A stretch of 64,000 nucleotides of DNA from Cylindrodendrum hubeiense. Taxonomy: Eukaryota; Ascomycota; Sordariomycetes; Hypocreales; Nectriaceae. The notes below the pieces were generated by a model. It saw only the letters and a program-made list of their open reading frames with translations, was not told the DNA's origin and ran no database searches. The stretch covers positions 1 through 64,000 of the forward strand of contig JAANBB010000136.1 in NCBI GenBank assembly GCA_014621425.1. The letters run 5' to 3'. Each line of letters begins with the position of its first letter. Positions within the stretch are counted from its first letter, which is position 1. A program made the position numbers and the translations under genes. Shown here piece after piece: positions 11,886 to 23,709 of the stretch.

Positions 11886-13227
11886 ATGGACACTCCTCTC
11901 CCAACATCTAACCGTGCTGTGGTATGGACAGGTCCCAGAAAACTGGAGATTCAGCAGCGACCTGTTGTATCTCCAGGCGACCGTGAAGTGTTAGTCGAGA
12001 TCATTGCGACCGGTATTTGTGGCTCAGACTGCCACAACTGGGAAAGCGATAAGGTCTCACGGCAGCTTGTACTAGGCCATGAATCCTCAGGTGTTATTAT
12101 TAAAGTCGGCAGGGACGTCACAAACAGGACTGTGGGCCAGAGAGTTGCGGTTGAGCCCGGACTTGCTTGCATGCAGTACGTAGCCATAAACGACAATTGG
12201 ATATCGAGCGCTTTAGGGATACAATGCTAATCGCGAGTTGAAATATCAGATGTGAATTCTGCGCGCAAGGAAAAACAAATATCTGCGCCGACCTCAAGTA
12301 CTGCGGACTTGATCCGACCGATGGCACCCTCTGCCAGTACGTTACTTGCTTTGCATCCATGACAGTGCCCATCCCTGAGACTGTGTCATGGGAAGAGGCC
12401 GGCGCCATACAACCTTTGGCGATTGCGATCCAATTAGCACGACGAGCGGCACTGAATGCGCATCAGACCATGGTCATTTTGTAAGTGAAATGTTATTGTT
12501 TCTCAACGGCTTGGGGATCGACTCATGTGCTGAGAAATTTTGCTGCAGCGGCTGCGGCCCTCTTGCGTTGCTCATCCTTGCTGTCGCAAAAGCCTACGGT
12601 GTCAGAAAAATCGTCATGTTCGACATTGAAGAGTCGCGCACGAAGTTTGCCCAGTCATATGGTGCCGACGTGGGAATCGTCACAGCCAAGAATGACGACC
12701 CATCCAAAGACTCCTTGACATTTTCACAGGAATATGCCAGTGAAATTCTTGATAAATATGAAATCGGGAGTGGGTTTGATGTTGCTGTTGAAGCCAGCGG
12801 AGCCGAGGTTTGCGCACAAATGGCCGTCTGTATGCTGAAGCGAGGAGGAACATGTACGTGAACGGAAAGGCACTACGAGCCCTGAAACAAAACTCACTCT
12901 TCATTACAGATATTCAAGCTGGCTTGGGAAAGCCGCTGACATCCTTTCCCTTGTTCATGGTTACCGATAAGGAGCTCACCATTAAAGGTCTGCCATTCTC
13001 CACGGATTAACTGTGCCACTCTAGTAAATACTAATTGCCTGTTTGCCATAGGAACCGTTAGATATACTCCAGGGTGCTTTACTGATGCCATCAGCCTGCT
13101 TTCACGAAAGCTAGTGGATTTAAAGCCACTCATTACGTCCACGTACCCATTGACCGAAGCGGCCAAGGCTTTCGAGGCGCAACATGCAAGGAAAGACATT
13201 AAAATCGTTATCTTGAACCAGAAATAG
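11886..13227 (+). CDS. Zinc-containing polyol/alcohol dehydrogenase (sorbitol/xylitol dehydrogenase-like, MDR family)
   Basis: Exons 11886-12175, 12250-12480, 12549-12853, 12910-12987 and 13052-13227 give 359 residues, the expected size for a medium-chain dehydrogenase. Cys45 in GICGSDCHNW and His65-Glu66 in LGHESSG fit the catalytic zinc site. Cys95, 98, 101 and 109 form the CxxCxxCx7C structural-zinc lobe. The Rossmann turn reads FGCGPLALL, so one position of the usual GxGPxG is Cys, followed by MFDIEESR, the acidic residue expected for NAD preference. It should oxidise a secondary alcohol or polyol to a ketone. The real substrate is unknown. It stands at the left end of a run of metabolic genes and may serve a pathway rather than sugar metabolism. 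Confidence 0.9.
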
Positions 13228-15056
13228 ACACGTTGACTGGGCTAGATGCAAAATTCAGTTGCATGGAGAGGAGGAACCTTTGACCTCATTTCTCCTGCAT
13301 ATATCCAATGACATCCTTCATGGAACACGTTATTCACTGTGATCTCACTGCCTCTATACTGATTGACCCGGCTACGATTTGCCTCGCAGTCCAATGACTT
13401 GGCTAGGATAGCCGTGACATACCGACACGCCACTTCTGTATAATGACCCTTGCCCCAAGTCGCTGCCATGTCTGGCACATCGGTTCCAGCTCACCGCAGC
13501 TCACCGCAGCTCACCGCTAGTGTCCGGTGGTTGGAAAATTATGTAACAGGTCGCTGAGCTCGAGGTCCGGGCCGAGGAGGTCTCGGGCTTGGAAGCCGCT
13601 GCTAAGCGTTTAAGTATCACACTGCAGGAAGCGTGGGCGGACCGCGAAGTTGGATCAAGGATGAAGAGCGTTCCATGCAAGTAATTATAAAAAATCCTTT
13701 TCGCTCGCCCTCCAAACATCGAGGCGTTATCTCCAGGTGAATGGGAGGCTGGGCATACACCTTCTGGAAAAACTCACAATTATCAAGCCAGTTAAGAACC
13801 TCACTGACAACTATCAAGCGATGGCACTCGTTTCGATATCAAGAATGATTTGCCTCGGTGCCGAACCTCGGGGTCTCCTGGTGATGTGTGGTGGGGATTT
13901 TCTCCAGGCCTTGTCATGCCCAACCGCTTTCCCTGAACCGCGAAAGCGCGGAAAACACCTTGCGCGCATGCCGCGGGGTCGAGATCTCCTGATACGAGAC
14001 GGCTAGAGTCAGAGACAATCGGTAAGGCTCGGGAGTGAGCCGAAGCGCCTTTTAGTACGTCTTGCGGCTCCGCAAGAACAAGCTCCGGTATCTCGATGCC
14101 GACCTGGGCAGATTCAACAGGGAAAGGCTTCCCTAAAGCGACCCCTGTGGCTGCCATTTCGATGCCTGTGCTGGATTATCCATTTCAGGAGCATTAATAC
14201 CAGGCCAGACTGATTCCAAGTTAGGTAGTTGTTGAACATACGACGATAAAAATGTGCTCGCAGTGGGCGTATTGCCGCAGGCGATTCACTTAGTGGCGTT
14301 CGGACCATCGCGCCGGGCTCGGGCAAGGGATAGGCGGCAATTGCATCAACTTTTGGCCAGGGACGTTTCTTGAAGCTCAAAGTAATGACTGTAACCGAAT
14401 TTTATGATACCGCGATGTTCTAGGCCAATGCCGTTTGGCTTGCACGTGTTACGAACCAGGCCATAAAAGTAATGCGTCCAAGTGGAAGTCTGTTCGACAT
14501 CATGCCATGCTGCATCAAGGGTTGATATCCATCAACAATGCGCCTCGCAACACCTTTGATATTACATTTGTATGATTCCTCTCTTGTAGATTTATAACAT
14601 TTTCGATTGTTTCAGTTTACATGACGCGGCCCGTTATCCTTCACGGGTTGTTACAGTACGTGGAGTCTCACGCAGTGGGTCCCTCCCTGCACGCCGCCGC
14701 GTGGCCTCATCTCCACCCGATGAAGGAGTTTTCTTGCAGCTTGAAGGGATCCATGCCTTTGCCTACCATTAGGGAGAACACGCTCTTCTGCGTCGTTGAT
14801 TGAGCAAATAATGACATGGAGCGAGTGGCTGTGATGTGGGGTCTGAGATGTGGACATTCTGAAAAGCTTGATTGGCTCTAAGAATAGTTTTAGTATGTCA
14901 CAGCTTCCGGTTTGCGGACAGGTTGTTTAATCATCTGTCTAGCCCGCTGCAATTTTAAAGCGCTCTCCCTTATCTTTATTCACCGCGTCATCTGGTTGGC
15001 AGCCCACAACCCCAATTCTGATCACATCATCGATCTACGTCGTCAGTATATCAGTC
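13228..15056. other. Intergenic 1.8 kb with short relic-like frames
   Basis: No gene can be supported. Short open stretches on both strands between 13.5 and 14.4 kb have a coding-like base composition but no family I recognise, and they are broken by stops. They may be decayed gene or transposon remnants. A 10-bp tandem repeat lies at 13488-13517. Confidence 0.5.
13488..13517. repeat. Three tandem copies of AGCTCACCGC
   Basis: Perfect 10-bp unit repeated three times, seen directly. No associated gene. Confidence 0.85.
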
Positions 15057-16366
15057 ATGCTCCGAGCCGCCCAATCCATCTCAAAGCAGCGCTTTGTCGA
15101 CGCCATTGTCGTCGGCGGCGGTCCATGCGGTCTGGCCGTCGTTGGCAACATCCTGGAGCAGAAACCCTTAGGGAACCAATTGTGGGTTGATCCTGTGTTT
15201 CGAGGTGGCCGTGTGGGAGATCGTTACAGGGAGGTGCCGAGCAACACAAAGGTCGACCTGTTTATCGGCTTCGCTACCGCCGTGGCGCCTTTCCGACAGA
15301 TCCTCGCCTCAGCCCCGAAGCCCAATGCAATCACCGCTCTCGAAAGCTTACAGCAAGACCAAGGCTGTGAGCTTGGGTACGCTGCCGACATGTGTGTGAT
15401 GCTCACAGATGGCGTTGCTCGCCATTTTGATAACGTTCAGCAACATCACGGCAAAGTCACCTCTGCCACTTTTGATGAGGTATGCGCGAATCCCATCCCC
15501 CGTCGCCCCGCCAACTAAGCTCACCTTGCATCTCACTACAGAATACTAAGCTCTGGACAGCTGTCTTAGATGGCAAAGAGCACGTCAAGACACCGAAGCT
15601 TGTGCTGTGCACTGGCTCCAGCCCAATTGAAAACCCCCTGCCTGTAATTGAGAAGCTACCGCAAACTTTGGAGATGGTGCATCTCGACATTGGACTCACA
15701 CCATCAGCGCTCGCCAAGACGGTCAAGCCAGACGCGACGGTTGCAGTCGTCGGCGCCTCGCATTCGGCAATCTTGGTCTTAATGAATTTATACAACCTGG
15801 CCTCAAGCACGCACCCTCAGCTCCGCATCAAGTGGTTTACCCGGCATAAAGACTTGTCCTACGCCAAGTACATGGACGGCTGGATCTTGCGGGACAACAC
15901 TGGTCTTAAAGGCCAGGCTGCTCAATGGGCTCGCGAAAACCTAGACAACGACGCCTTTGCGACGAGTCCTGTCAGCAAGGTTATGACAAAATTATTTACG
16001 CCCCGGGGTGAAGAAGAACAGATCTATCGCGCTGAGCTCCCCGGCTGTACCCACATTGTCCAAGCTATCGGCTACAAGCGGGACTCCCTCCCCGACCTGG
16101 GTGTGGTTGAATCAGCCGATGCTAAACCCGAACCTTTGGCTATTCAACATGATGATCTGACTGGCCGCTTTTTCCCGAAGTCTCCTACCGGTTCAAGCTC
16201 GAACGGCCGACAACACATTCCTGGGCTGTTTGGAGCCGGCATTGCGTTCCCAGAGCGCGTGATTGACCCATTAGGTAACGTAGAGCATGCAGTTGGCTTC
16301 TGGAAATTCATGAGGTTCCTCAGAAAATCTGTCCCTGAATGGGTCGACACGTCAAAAACCTCCTAG
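15057..16366 (+). CDS. FAD/NAD(P)-dependent oxidoreductase (flavin monooxygenase-like)
   Basis: Two exons, 15057-15479 and 15542-16366, give 415 residues. The FAD dinucleotide fold is plain at residues 16-26 (VVGGGPCGLAV). A second nucleotide-binding turn, VAVVGASHSAI, lies near the middle as expected for NADPH binding. Near the C-terminus, GLFGAGIAFPERVID resembles the flavin-closing segment of pyridine-nucleotide-disulfide or N-hydroxylating monooxygenase relatives. It probably performs a hydroxylation or oxidation using NAD(P)H and oxygen. The lack of a CxxxxC redox pair argues against a disulfide reductase. Substrate unknown; the location beside a dehydrogenase, a transporter and an esterase suggests a tailoring step. 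Confidence 0.82.
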
Positions 16367-17233
16367 ACTCGTTAGATAGACTTTAACGCCGCAAGTGATG
16401 CTCGGATAGTAATGAAAAGGGTCACCAAAATGGATATTCAGAATGACTACGAACCTGGTCCTTGAACAGAAGTTTGGTCGCCGATTCAAATTTGGTTGTC
16501 CAATAAAAATCCTTGTTCATGTACGGATTGGTGGTTTGATTGGCAAGTGTGGCAAGGGGCCATCTATAAACTCCCTGACATTATGAAGCTCCATTGTTGT
16601 CAAATCGGCTCAAGCACCGGAAACTCTAATATCTCTCATATATTGTACGAGGCTTATGTCCCACTCTGTTTAACCAAGGATTGATACACATAACCGTTTG
16701 AGAGCTGTCTATGAAGGTGTGGTTGCATGGTGATCTTAAATTAAGCAAATGGTAAACGTTGGTTGCCCAATAACTCGGAGGCATTTTTGGTCTCCGAGAT
16801 AAGGAGAAACTCCCCCTTGAAGACGGCTATTTCCCCGCAGATCAACATTGACCGTTATCTATGATTATCTAGGCAACCCGGGGTGCTCCGACCGAACATG
16901 CCAGCCAGATTAACATGCTGGCGTCAGGAGGGACATATAAGTGGGTCCGAATAGTGGAGCTGCTAGGTGCGTTATCAATGGATGCACCACTGTGCCCACC
17001 CGGCTCTCGGGGGAGACCCGGCCGGGTGGATACTAGATGTTGAACGACTCGAGACAGATGGTCGACCGCGTAATCATTGTAGAGAAGGCAGAAGTCGGCC
17101 ATTTGAGGTTATAAGAAATACGAATTCTTCCTCAGGAGACATATTTCGAAAACAGATCAGTCAGTAATCATCAAGTGTACTGAGCACAATCGAAACAGAT
17201 CGACAACCATCGCTTCCTTCAAGGCGAAAGAAA
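16367..17233. promoter_or_regulatory. Promoter region of the MFS gene with inverted GC-rich repeats and TATA-like box
   Basis: This 0.87-kb gap holds no gene. Two inverted repeats stand out: CTCGGAG-N11-CTCCGAG (16774-16798), and CCACCCGGC paired with GCCGGGTGG (16996-17004 and 17021-17029). Both contain CGG/CCG half-sites, the core recognised by Zn2Cys6 factors. An ATATAAG box lies at 16935-16941, about 300 bp before the ATG at 17234. Function is inferred. Confidence 0.4.
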
Positions 17234-19079
17234 ATGGCAGACAAGACACCAAGTGTCAACGGTAAGGTCGCCGAAGACATCGCCATGGAAGAGAAAGGCA
17301 AACTGGCTGACGATGTCCTGGAGGGCACCGTCGAAGTCGCACCTGAATATTCCGACCAGTACTACAGAAAACTCCGCTGGAAGATCGATCTATGGCTCTT
17401 GCCGCTGATGTGGTTCTGTTACGGCACACAACAAGCCGACAAGACATCTCTTAGCGTCCAAGCCGTCTTTGGAATCCGAGAGGATACTGGACTTGTCGGC
17501 GAGCAGTTCAACTGGTTGAGCACGATCTTTTACCTCTCCTACATGATCTGCGAGGCTCCTGGCAACTGGCTGATGCAGAAATGCCACACTGGCAAGTTTC
17601 TGGCTACCGTCATGGTCCTATGGGGTATTATTGTTCTGTGTGTCGCCTTCGCCAAGAACTTTGCCCACCTCATGGTCCTTCGTACAATCCAGGGAGCTCT
17701 CGAGTGCACGATTTCGCCGACATTCATGTTGATGACGGGAGCATGGTATACGTCGCAGGAACACACTCTACGCTCTCTCATTTGGGGAACATCCAATGCA
17801 GGGATGAACATCATTGCTGGTCTTAGTATGTACGGCATTGGCCTGCATGCAGAGAAGAACCCTAATGGCTTGGCCCCAGTAAGTCACTCTCCACATGACT
17901 CCATATGGAATAAAATAGTAATCAAGGAGTTGTAGTGGAAAGGAATTTCATTTTTCCTCGGAACTTTGACCATAATATTGGGCGTCTTGGTTTGGTTCAT
18001 CCTGGGGACTCCCCGTGAGGTGCGATGGTTGAGTGAGGAGGAGAAGCGAGCAGCTATTTCTCGCGTTATTTCGAACCAGACAGGTTCTGATCGCGAGAAG
18101 CGGGAAGAGTTTAAATGGGAACAGGTCTGGGTAACATTCAAAGGTATGGTGATCATCTGAAGTGGACGGAGAGAGCGATTCATAACAGGCTCATCGGTTA
18201 TTTCGCGAGGACTTGACTGACATTTCCACGCATAGACCCGCAAACCTACTTCTTCTTCTTCGTGACCATCGTCAATGCACTGCCTAATGGTGCCAACACC
18301 ACCTTTTCAAAGCTCATCTGGCAATCATTTGGGTTTACATCATTGGAGACGCTTCTCAAGGGATCAACTCCTTACTACGCTTTTGGAATTTGCTGGTTCC
18401 TCACAGTAGGATTCGTTACCTTCAAGAAGCCAAATTTCAGATGTAAGTCCTCCCGATGCACTTCAAGATACTCATTCTAACATTCGTAGTCCTCATGATG
18501 ATGTTCTCACTCGTCCCTGCTTTCAGCGGAATGCTGGCCCTGTCACTACTTCCGACGGATAGCATGAAATGGACAAGGTGGGGCATGTATATGCTGCAAG
18601 TGTTCGGCACTTTGCCTGGACTTAGTAAGTCATCAATGATTCTCACGGGCCATCATATGTGCTAACGATGACACAGTGATCTGGACCTTCCTACCCTCTA
18701 ATATTGCAGGTAGAACAAAGAAGACAGTGACTGCCACAGTCCTCTTCGTTGCCTACTGTGTTGGAAACGCTATCGGAGCTCAGATGTTTGTCGCATCGGA
18801 TGCTCCTAAATATGTTCGAGGTATCACTGCGTGTGCCATTCTATACTGTGTTGAGTTCTGCAGTATGGGACTGTGGAGATTCTACTGTGAGTTATACTGG
18901 CTTGTTACCATGCAGATCATGACTGACGAATACTTTCAGACATTTGGGAAAACAGACGACGTGCCAAGATTATTCGGGAGCAGGGCATCTCGGAGGAAGA
19001 GAGTGAGCGTCTTGGAAAGATGAATGCGGAAGCCGACATGACTGATCGCGAGAACATTCATTTTAAGTATAAGTATTAG
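17234..19079 (+). CDS. MFS transporter, allantoate-permease (ACS) family
   Basis: Six exons (17234-17878, 17936-18143, 18236-18442, 18490-18624, 18677-18886, 18940-19079) give 514 residues. After a charged N-terminal tail, KIDLWLLPLMWFCYGTQQAD leads into KTSLSVQAVFGIREDTGL, characteristic of the Dal5/Seo1-like group of the anion:cation symporters. Later segments include EAPGNWLMQKCHTGKF, RTIQGALECTISPTFMLMTG and VGNAIGAQMF. It sits in the plasma membrane and moves a small organic anion. In this setting it could import a precursor or export the pathway product. The tail DRENIHFKYKY closes the protein in the way usual for these permeases. Confidence 0.93.
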
Positions 19080-19485
19080 CTAGCTAGCATCGCCAATTGG
19101 TAACAGTCTACCTTAAGTGTAACTTACAGCATCTTAAGTTCACTAGTTGGCCGATTGATAATTGTTTTGACATTATTTTATTCCAGAGGTATTAATACTA
19201 TGTTCCATATATCCGCCGTTTGACCTGTTTTATTCTTGAGGGTATAGTTTACTTTTATAAATTAAAGAGCCACAGATTAATCCTCGATTAATGGACGTGG
19301 ATGTAATCTATCCTGCGAATTAAGTGCTTTCGACGTAGTAGGATGACAAGGTTGTGTTGAAGTTTATATGTGAAGTAGGACTTGGCTCTTCACCTTTAAA
19401 TTTCCTGCACATGTATAACTAGCTAAATTTATCAATGCTTATGGCTCTTGATGGCTGCATAATTTCCGTGCAGTGTTTTCTATCT
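19080..19485. other. AT-rich gap between convergent genes
   Basis: About 400 bp of AT-rich DNA between the MFS gene and the esterase, whose transcripts converge here. It probably carries both 3' untranslated regions. No gene or repeat seen. Confidence 0.6.
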
Positions 19486-21226
19486 TTAAATATTCTTGCC
19501 GGCGAAGACCTCCCCAATCCTCACGAGCTTATGCCATCGCTTGTCTGGCTGAACTTCAATTGTTGCTTCTGAGGTGACTATTTTAATTTCCTCGTCTGTT
19601 TTCGTACCGAACTCGTATTCTTTGGAGTTATTCACGAAGGCAACCAGAATCTGGATCCAGTCTCTCATCAGTAGCTTCTCGTCCGGCGTAGGCCCATGGC
19701 AGATCGAGAAACTTTTGAACGTAAGTGAGTGTAAGCAGCGGCGAAAGAACTACTCACTTCCAGAAGGGTTTGTCCATTGCGTGCGCAACGCCAAAAGAAA
19801 TCGGCGCTACTGTTTCGTCAATGAATGACAGTCGATAGGCGACCTGATAGCGCCATGTGTCTCGGATGTCCACCCCGTTTGTTACAAGGTGCTTCACTAG
19901 AGCCCTGGATGGTGCGCGAACCTGGCCGTCCGAGATTATTTGGCCTGCATCATGTATAATTTAATTAGCATGCCATTGTTTTAATCACTTTGAGGATACT
20001 TTTGTGTCCGCAGGTGTCTCACCAAACAGTGTCTTCCACTCTTCTAGGTTATCTGACTTCGGCAGCTCGTAGCACTGTAGTATTCGATCTGTGACTTCCG
20101 GTGCATAATAGTTCGATATTTGCAGTCGAAGGGCTTCTATTGTAGGTTCCGTCGGGCCGTTGTATGCAGAATACAAAGTCTCCTCATTGAGCACTTCACC
20201 GATCAGTATTCGGTAGCCCCTGGCCCTGAATTCATCAGCAAACTCTTGACTTTGGAGGTAGTCAACCATGCCCGAATGAATAAATATTTCATCTGTGATA
20301 GGACGGAAGGTATGCTGCTTTAGGTGCGGAATGGCTTTCACAAGATCCAGTGCACTGATCTGTCGTAGGCTGGCGAGCTTCCGATCGGCAGGAAGAGTCG
20401 CGTCAATGTTGAAATGTGAGCAAAGTTCCTCAAGCTGCTCTTGACCGTCAGTCAAAGACTTAGGCTGTGCTGGTATGGCATTTGAATCCATAAAGATGCG
20501 TCGGAACAGAGACGTTTTGGGGCCAGGCTTGCGAAACTCATGGAGCATTTGAGCTTCAACGCTGTACGCACCGGCGCTCCGACCGGCAAGCGTGATGTTA
20601 TTTGGGTCACCTCCAAAGAAGGAAATATTTTCCTTCACCCATTCTGCAGCCATGCGCTGATCCCATAACCCGAAGTTGCCTGCGGAATAGCCGTTGCTTT
20701 CACTTAGGAGGGCTTGTCCAGCAAGAAAGCCAAAAACGTTCAATCGGTAACCTATTGCCACAACGATCGCATCAAGTCCACCAGTAGATATCATTTCCGT
20801 TGGATCCATTCCAGGCTCTTGCGACGGGTCGCCCATTTGAAACCAACCTCCATGCAGCCAAAGCATCACCGGCCACTGTTTTCCCTCATCGTAATCCTGT
20901 CGGATAGGGGTCCAGATATTGACAAAAAGGCAGTCTTCGCTATATGCGCCAGAACCGCCCTCGGCATTTCCAATGTGGAATGCCTTTTGCGGGCAAACCG
21001 CCTTGAAGCTAGTGGCATCATATGGGGCCCCATCGCCATCCCCATAAAGGTAAGAAGCTGGTAGTGGTCGTGGTTTTCGCCATCGGTGATCGCCCGTTGG
21101 TGGGAGTGCATATGGGACCCCAGCATAGCGACGAGACTTATTGTCAAACTGAAGACCGCGAATCGTCCCCTTCTCGCCTAGGCTTAATTCGAATGGTTTC
21201 TCGTTATATGAGATCGTGTTCCCCAT
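19486..21226 (-). CDS. Type-B carboxylesterase/lipase with N-terminal myristoylation-like motif
   Basis: Exons 21226-20023, 19944-19758 and 19711-19486 give 538 residues. Family hallmarks are YAGVPYALPPTGDHRW, SEDCLFVNIWTP, WLHGGWFQ (oxyanion hole), GYRLNVFGFLAG and LAGRSAGAYS with nucleophile Ser217. The usual Glu before that Ser is Arg. The probable acid is in LNEETLY and the base His in FGVAHAMDKPFWNF. It hydrolyses carboxylic esters. There is no signal peptide; instead the chain starts MGNTIS, which fits the Gly2/Ser6 N-myristoylation pattern, so it may attach to a membrane facing the cytosol. It shares a 414-bp divergent promoter with the aminotransferase gene. Confidence 0.9.
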
Positions 21227-21640
21227 TTTGGCAAGGAAGTGGGGAGTCACTGCTCCGTTAAAACTTTGGCTGCTGGCGGCTCGGTGTATTGAAATTCTCA
21301 GTATTGATGAATTGTAGGGCTCTAGCTAGGAAGCTATCGTTGGAAGTTACCGAACGTCCCCGAATACTAATGATAAAGAGATCCGAGCCGTGCATCCGAG
21401 ATCCGTACCGCTGGCACATTAGTAACGTCGGCTCGTCAATTGTGGGTTCACAGGCCCACCCCCAACAGCACGCTTAGTTCGGATCTCCGGCCGACCCGCG
21501 CCCTTTCCCAGATAACTCTCCACTGATGAGTACAAAGTGTGCTGGCCATCATGGATTAGAGCCTTACTAAACATTCCTCATATTGAATCCCAATCTACAG
21601 TATATTGTCTTGTGGGCGACGAATCGAGAATATCGGCAAA
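21227..21640. promoter_or_regulatory. Divergent esterase/aminotransferase promoter with ATCCG/CGGAT half-sites
   Basis: The 414-bp divergent spacer carries ATCCG at 21381-21385, 21394-21398 and 21401-21405, and CGGAT at 21480-21484, the last reading CGGATCTCCG (CGG-N4-CCG). The same pentamer is concentrated upstream of the aldolase gene. Candidate operator for the Zn2Cys6 factor encoded nearby; inferred from motif and position only. Confidence 0.4.
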
Positions 21641-23491
21641 ATGGGTAGCATCAATCACCAATCTGGGCCGGTGGACCTGTCACACCACATCAACTCGAAG
21701 AGCAAGGCTCGGCATCCATCACCCTTGAAAGAAATTATCAAGTTCATGGGCTATGATGGCATGGTTAGCTTGGCAGGGGGTAAGTTGGACAACCTGGTAT
21801 CGCATGCGGGGCTGAGCTGAGCTGAGCGTCTATGCAGGACTCCCACACCCAGCACTTTTTCCACTGGAACAAGTCAAGTTCAATTGTCTAACACCATCTG
21901 CCTCCTTGTCAAATGATCGCAAGGTGGGGAGCGCAGCGGCAGACCCGCTTAGCCTCACGATCGGTAGAGGATCATTTCCTGGCGATCTTGAACTCACTCA
22001 GTTTTTGCAGTACGGTACGAAATATTGCTGTGCGGACGCTTAAGAGGCGCTGTTGCTGACATCGTCATCTAGGCTCTGGGTCTGGCAATCGTCAACTAAT
22101 TGAGATATGTAAAGAGTTGACGGAACGAGTACATGCACCACCATCCAAGTACGATTGCCTCTTACACATCGGAAACACCAATGCTTGGGCAAAGGTGGTT
22201 GGTTTGCTTTGTGAAGATAATGACATGGTGATTGTCGAAGAGTTCACATATCCTTCCGCACAAGCGCTGTGGATTCCGTTGGGAATCAAGGCAGTACCTG
22301 TGTCAGCAGATGCCGAAGGCATCCAGTCAAAAAAGCTGCGAGACTTACTTGTGAACTGGGACGCGAGGAGCAGAGGGGCCAAGAGGCCTACAGTGTGAGC
22401 GGTTTTTTGCCCCCATCTCAAGGGCAAGTTGTACTGATGTGCCGCAGACTCTACCTTGTCTCAGTTGGCTCAAACCCTACCGGTGTCACAATATCATCAC
22501 AAAGACGCAGAGAGATTTACGATCTTTGTGTCGAGTTTGGTAAGTCCTTAGCTACTGTGGAATGACAACACTTCTGACGGAACACAGATCTGATCATTGT
22601 TGAGGATGACCCTTACTACTTCCTGCAGTATCCAGGGTACGAGCCTTCTTCTGAGAACGCAGTTTTTCAGCCAAAGGCAACAGAAGAGTTTCTAAAAACC
22701 CTGATCCCTTCTTTCCTCTCAATGGATACCCAAGGTCGCGTGATTCGCCTCGATTCTTTCTCAAAGACGGTGTTCCCTGGTCTGCGAATGGGTTACTTCA
22801 TCACCAACCCTGTTTTCATTGAGCGCTTACTCCGAGCTTCGGAAGTAGAAACCCAGGATCCAGCTGGTCTCAGCGAGGCATTCGTGCTGAGTCTTTTGAG
22901 CCGATGGGGTATCGACGGATATCTGACATGGCTACAGAACCTGCAATTCCAGTATCAGACCCGACGTAACTGGTTACTGGATGCGTTCTATGCAAATTTT
23001 ACTGTTCTACCCGCTGCCAATTCACCTTTACCCAAAGCACAAGGACTAGTGGCATGCGTGGAGAACAAGGCCGACGGAGGATTGCGACCAGTCTTCAGTT
23101 TTGGTGATCCCGAGGCTGGAATGTTTGTGTGGTCCAAGTTCTACTTCCAAGACGTAGAGCGCTTCTCAGAAATCGAGAAAGAGTCATTGGAGGACCCAGA
23201 ACAAGCATTTGCCGACGAGCTATGGAAAGCGTGGGCCACCGAGTTGGTACTATTGACACCGGGATCATACTATCACCCTTGGCAAGGAGCAGACAAAGTC
23301 AGCACCAAGGCGCGGGGAGCAGAACCTCGCACAGCGCATTTCCGCTTTTCATTTGCGACACCGTCAGTAAGTTATAGGAAACCCCGGTTCCAAGAAAGCG
23401 AGCACAGACTGACTCATATGAAATACAGGAAGAGCAGATCCACACCGGTGTAAAGCGTATGCGAAAAGTGATTGCTAAGTACTGGGGATAA
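21641..23491 (+). CDS. PLP-dependent aminotransferase, ARO8/aromatic type (class I/II)
   Basis: Six exons (21641-21779, 21838-22014, 22073-22394, 22448-22539, 22588-23366, 23429-23491) give 523 residues, matching fungal Aro8-like enzymes. Landmarks are MVSLAGGLPHP, GSGSGNRQL, the VGSNPTGVT segment (Asn and Pro of the cofactor pocket), VEDDPYYFLQY (Asp and Tyr) and LDSFSKTVFPGLRMGY, whose Lys303 should form the Schiff base with pyridoxal phosphate. The C-terminal HFRFSFATPS has the Arg that binds the substrate carboxylate. It interconverts an amino acid and its 2-oxo acid, most likely aromatic or aminoadipate-like. Next to an HpcH-type aldolase it could supply or use a 2-oxo acid in a dedicated route. 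Confidence 0.93.
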
Positions 23492-23709
23492 ACAGGTGAT
23501 GGAACTGTAGAGGTAGCAGGGTTAGAAAAAGAGATCGCATGTATCACACTTCACTTCGATTCCTCAATGTCTATGAACCATGACGCGTTGCTGATAAACA
23601 TAATCCCAAAATGAGGCCTTTCGATGTGATTTAAAATTGCAACATAATAGTTAGTCAGAATGACAATCAAACCCGTCCTTAAGTTGTAAATCTTTGTGAC
23701 AGCCTCTAA

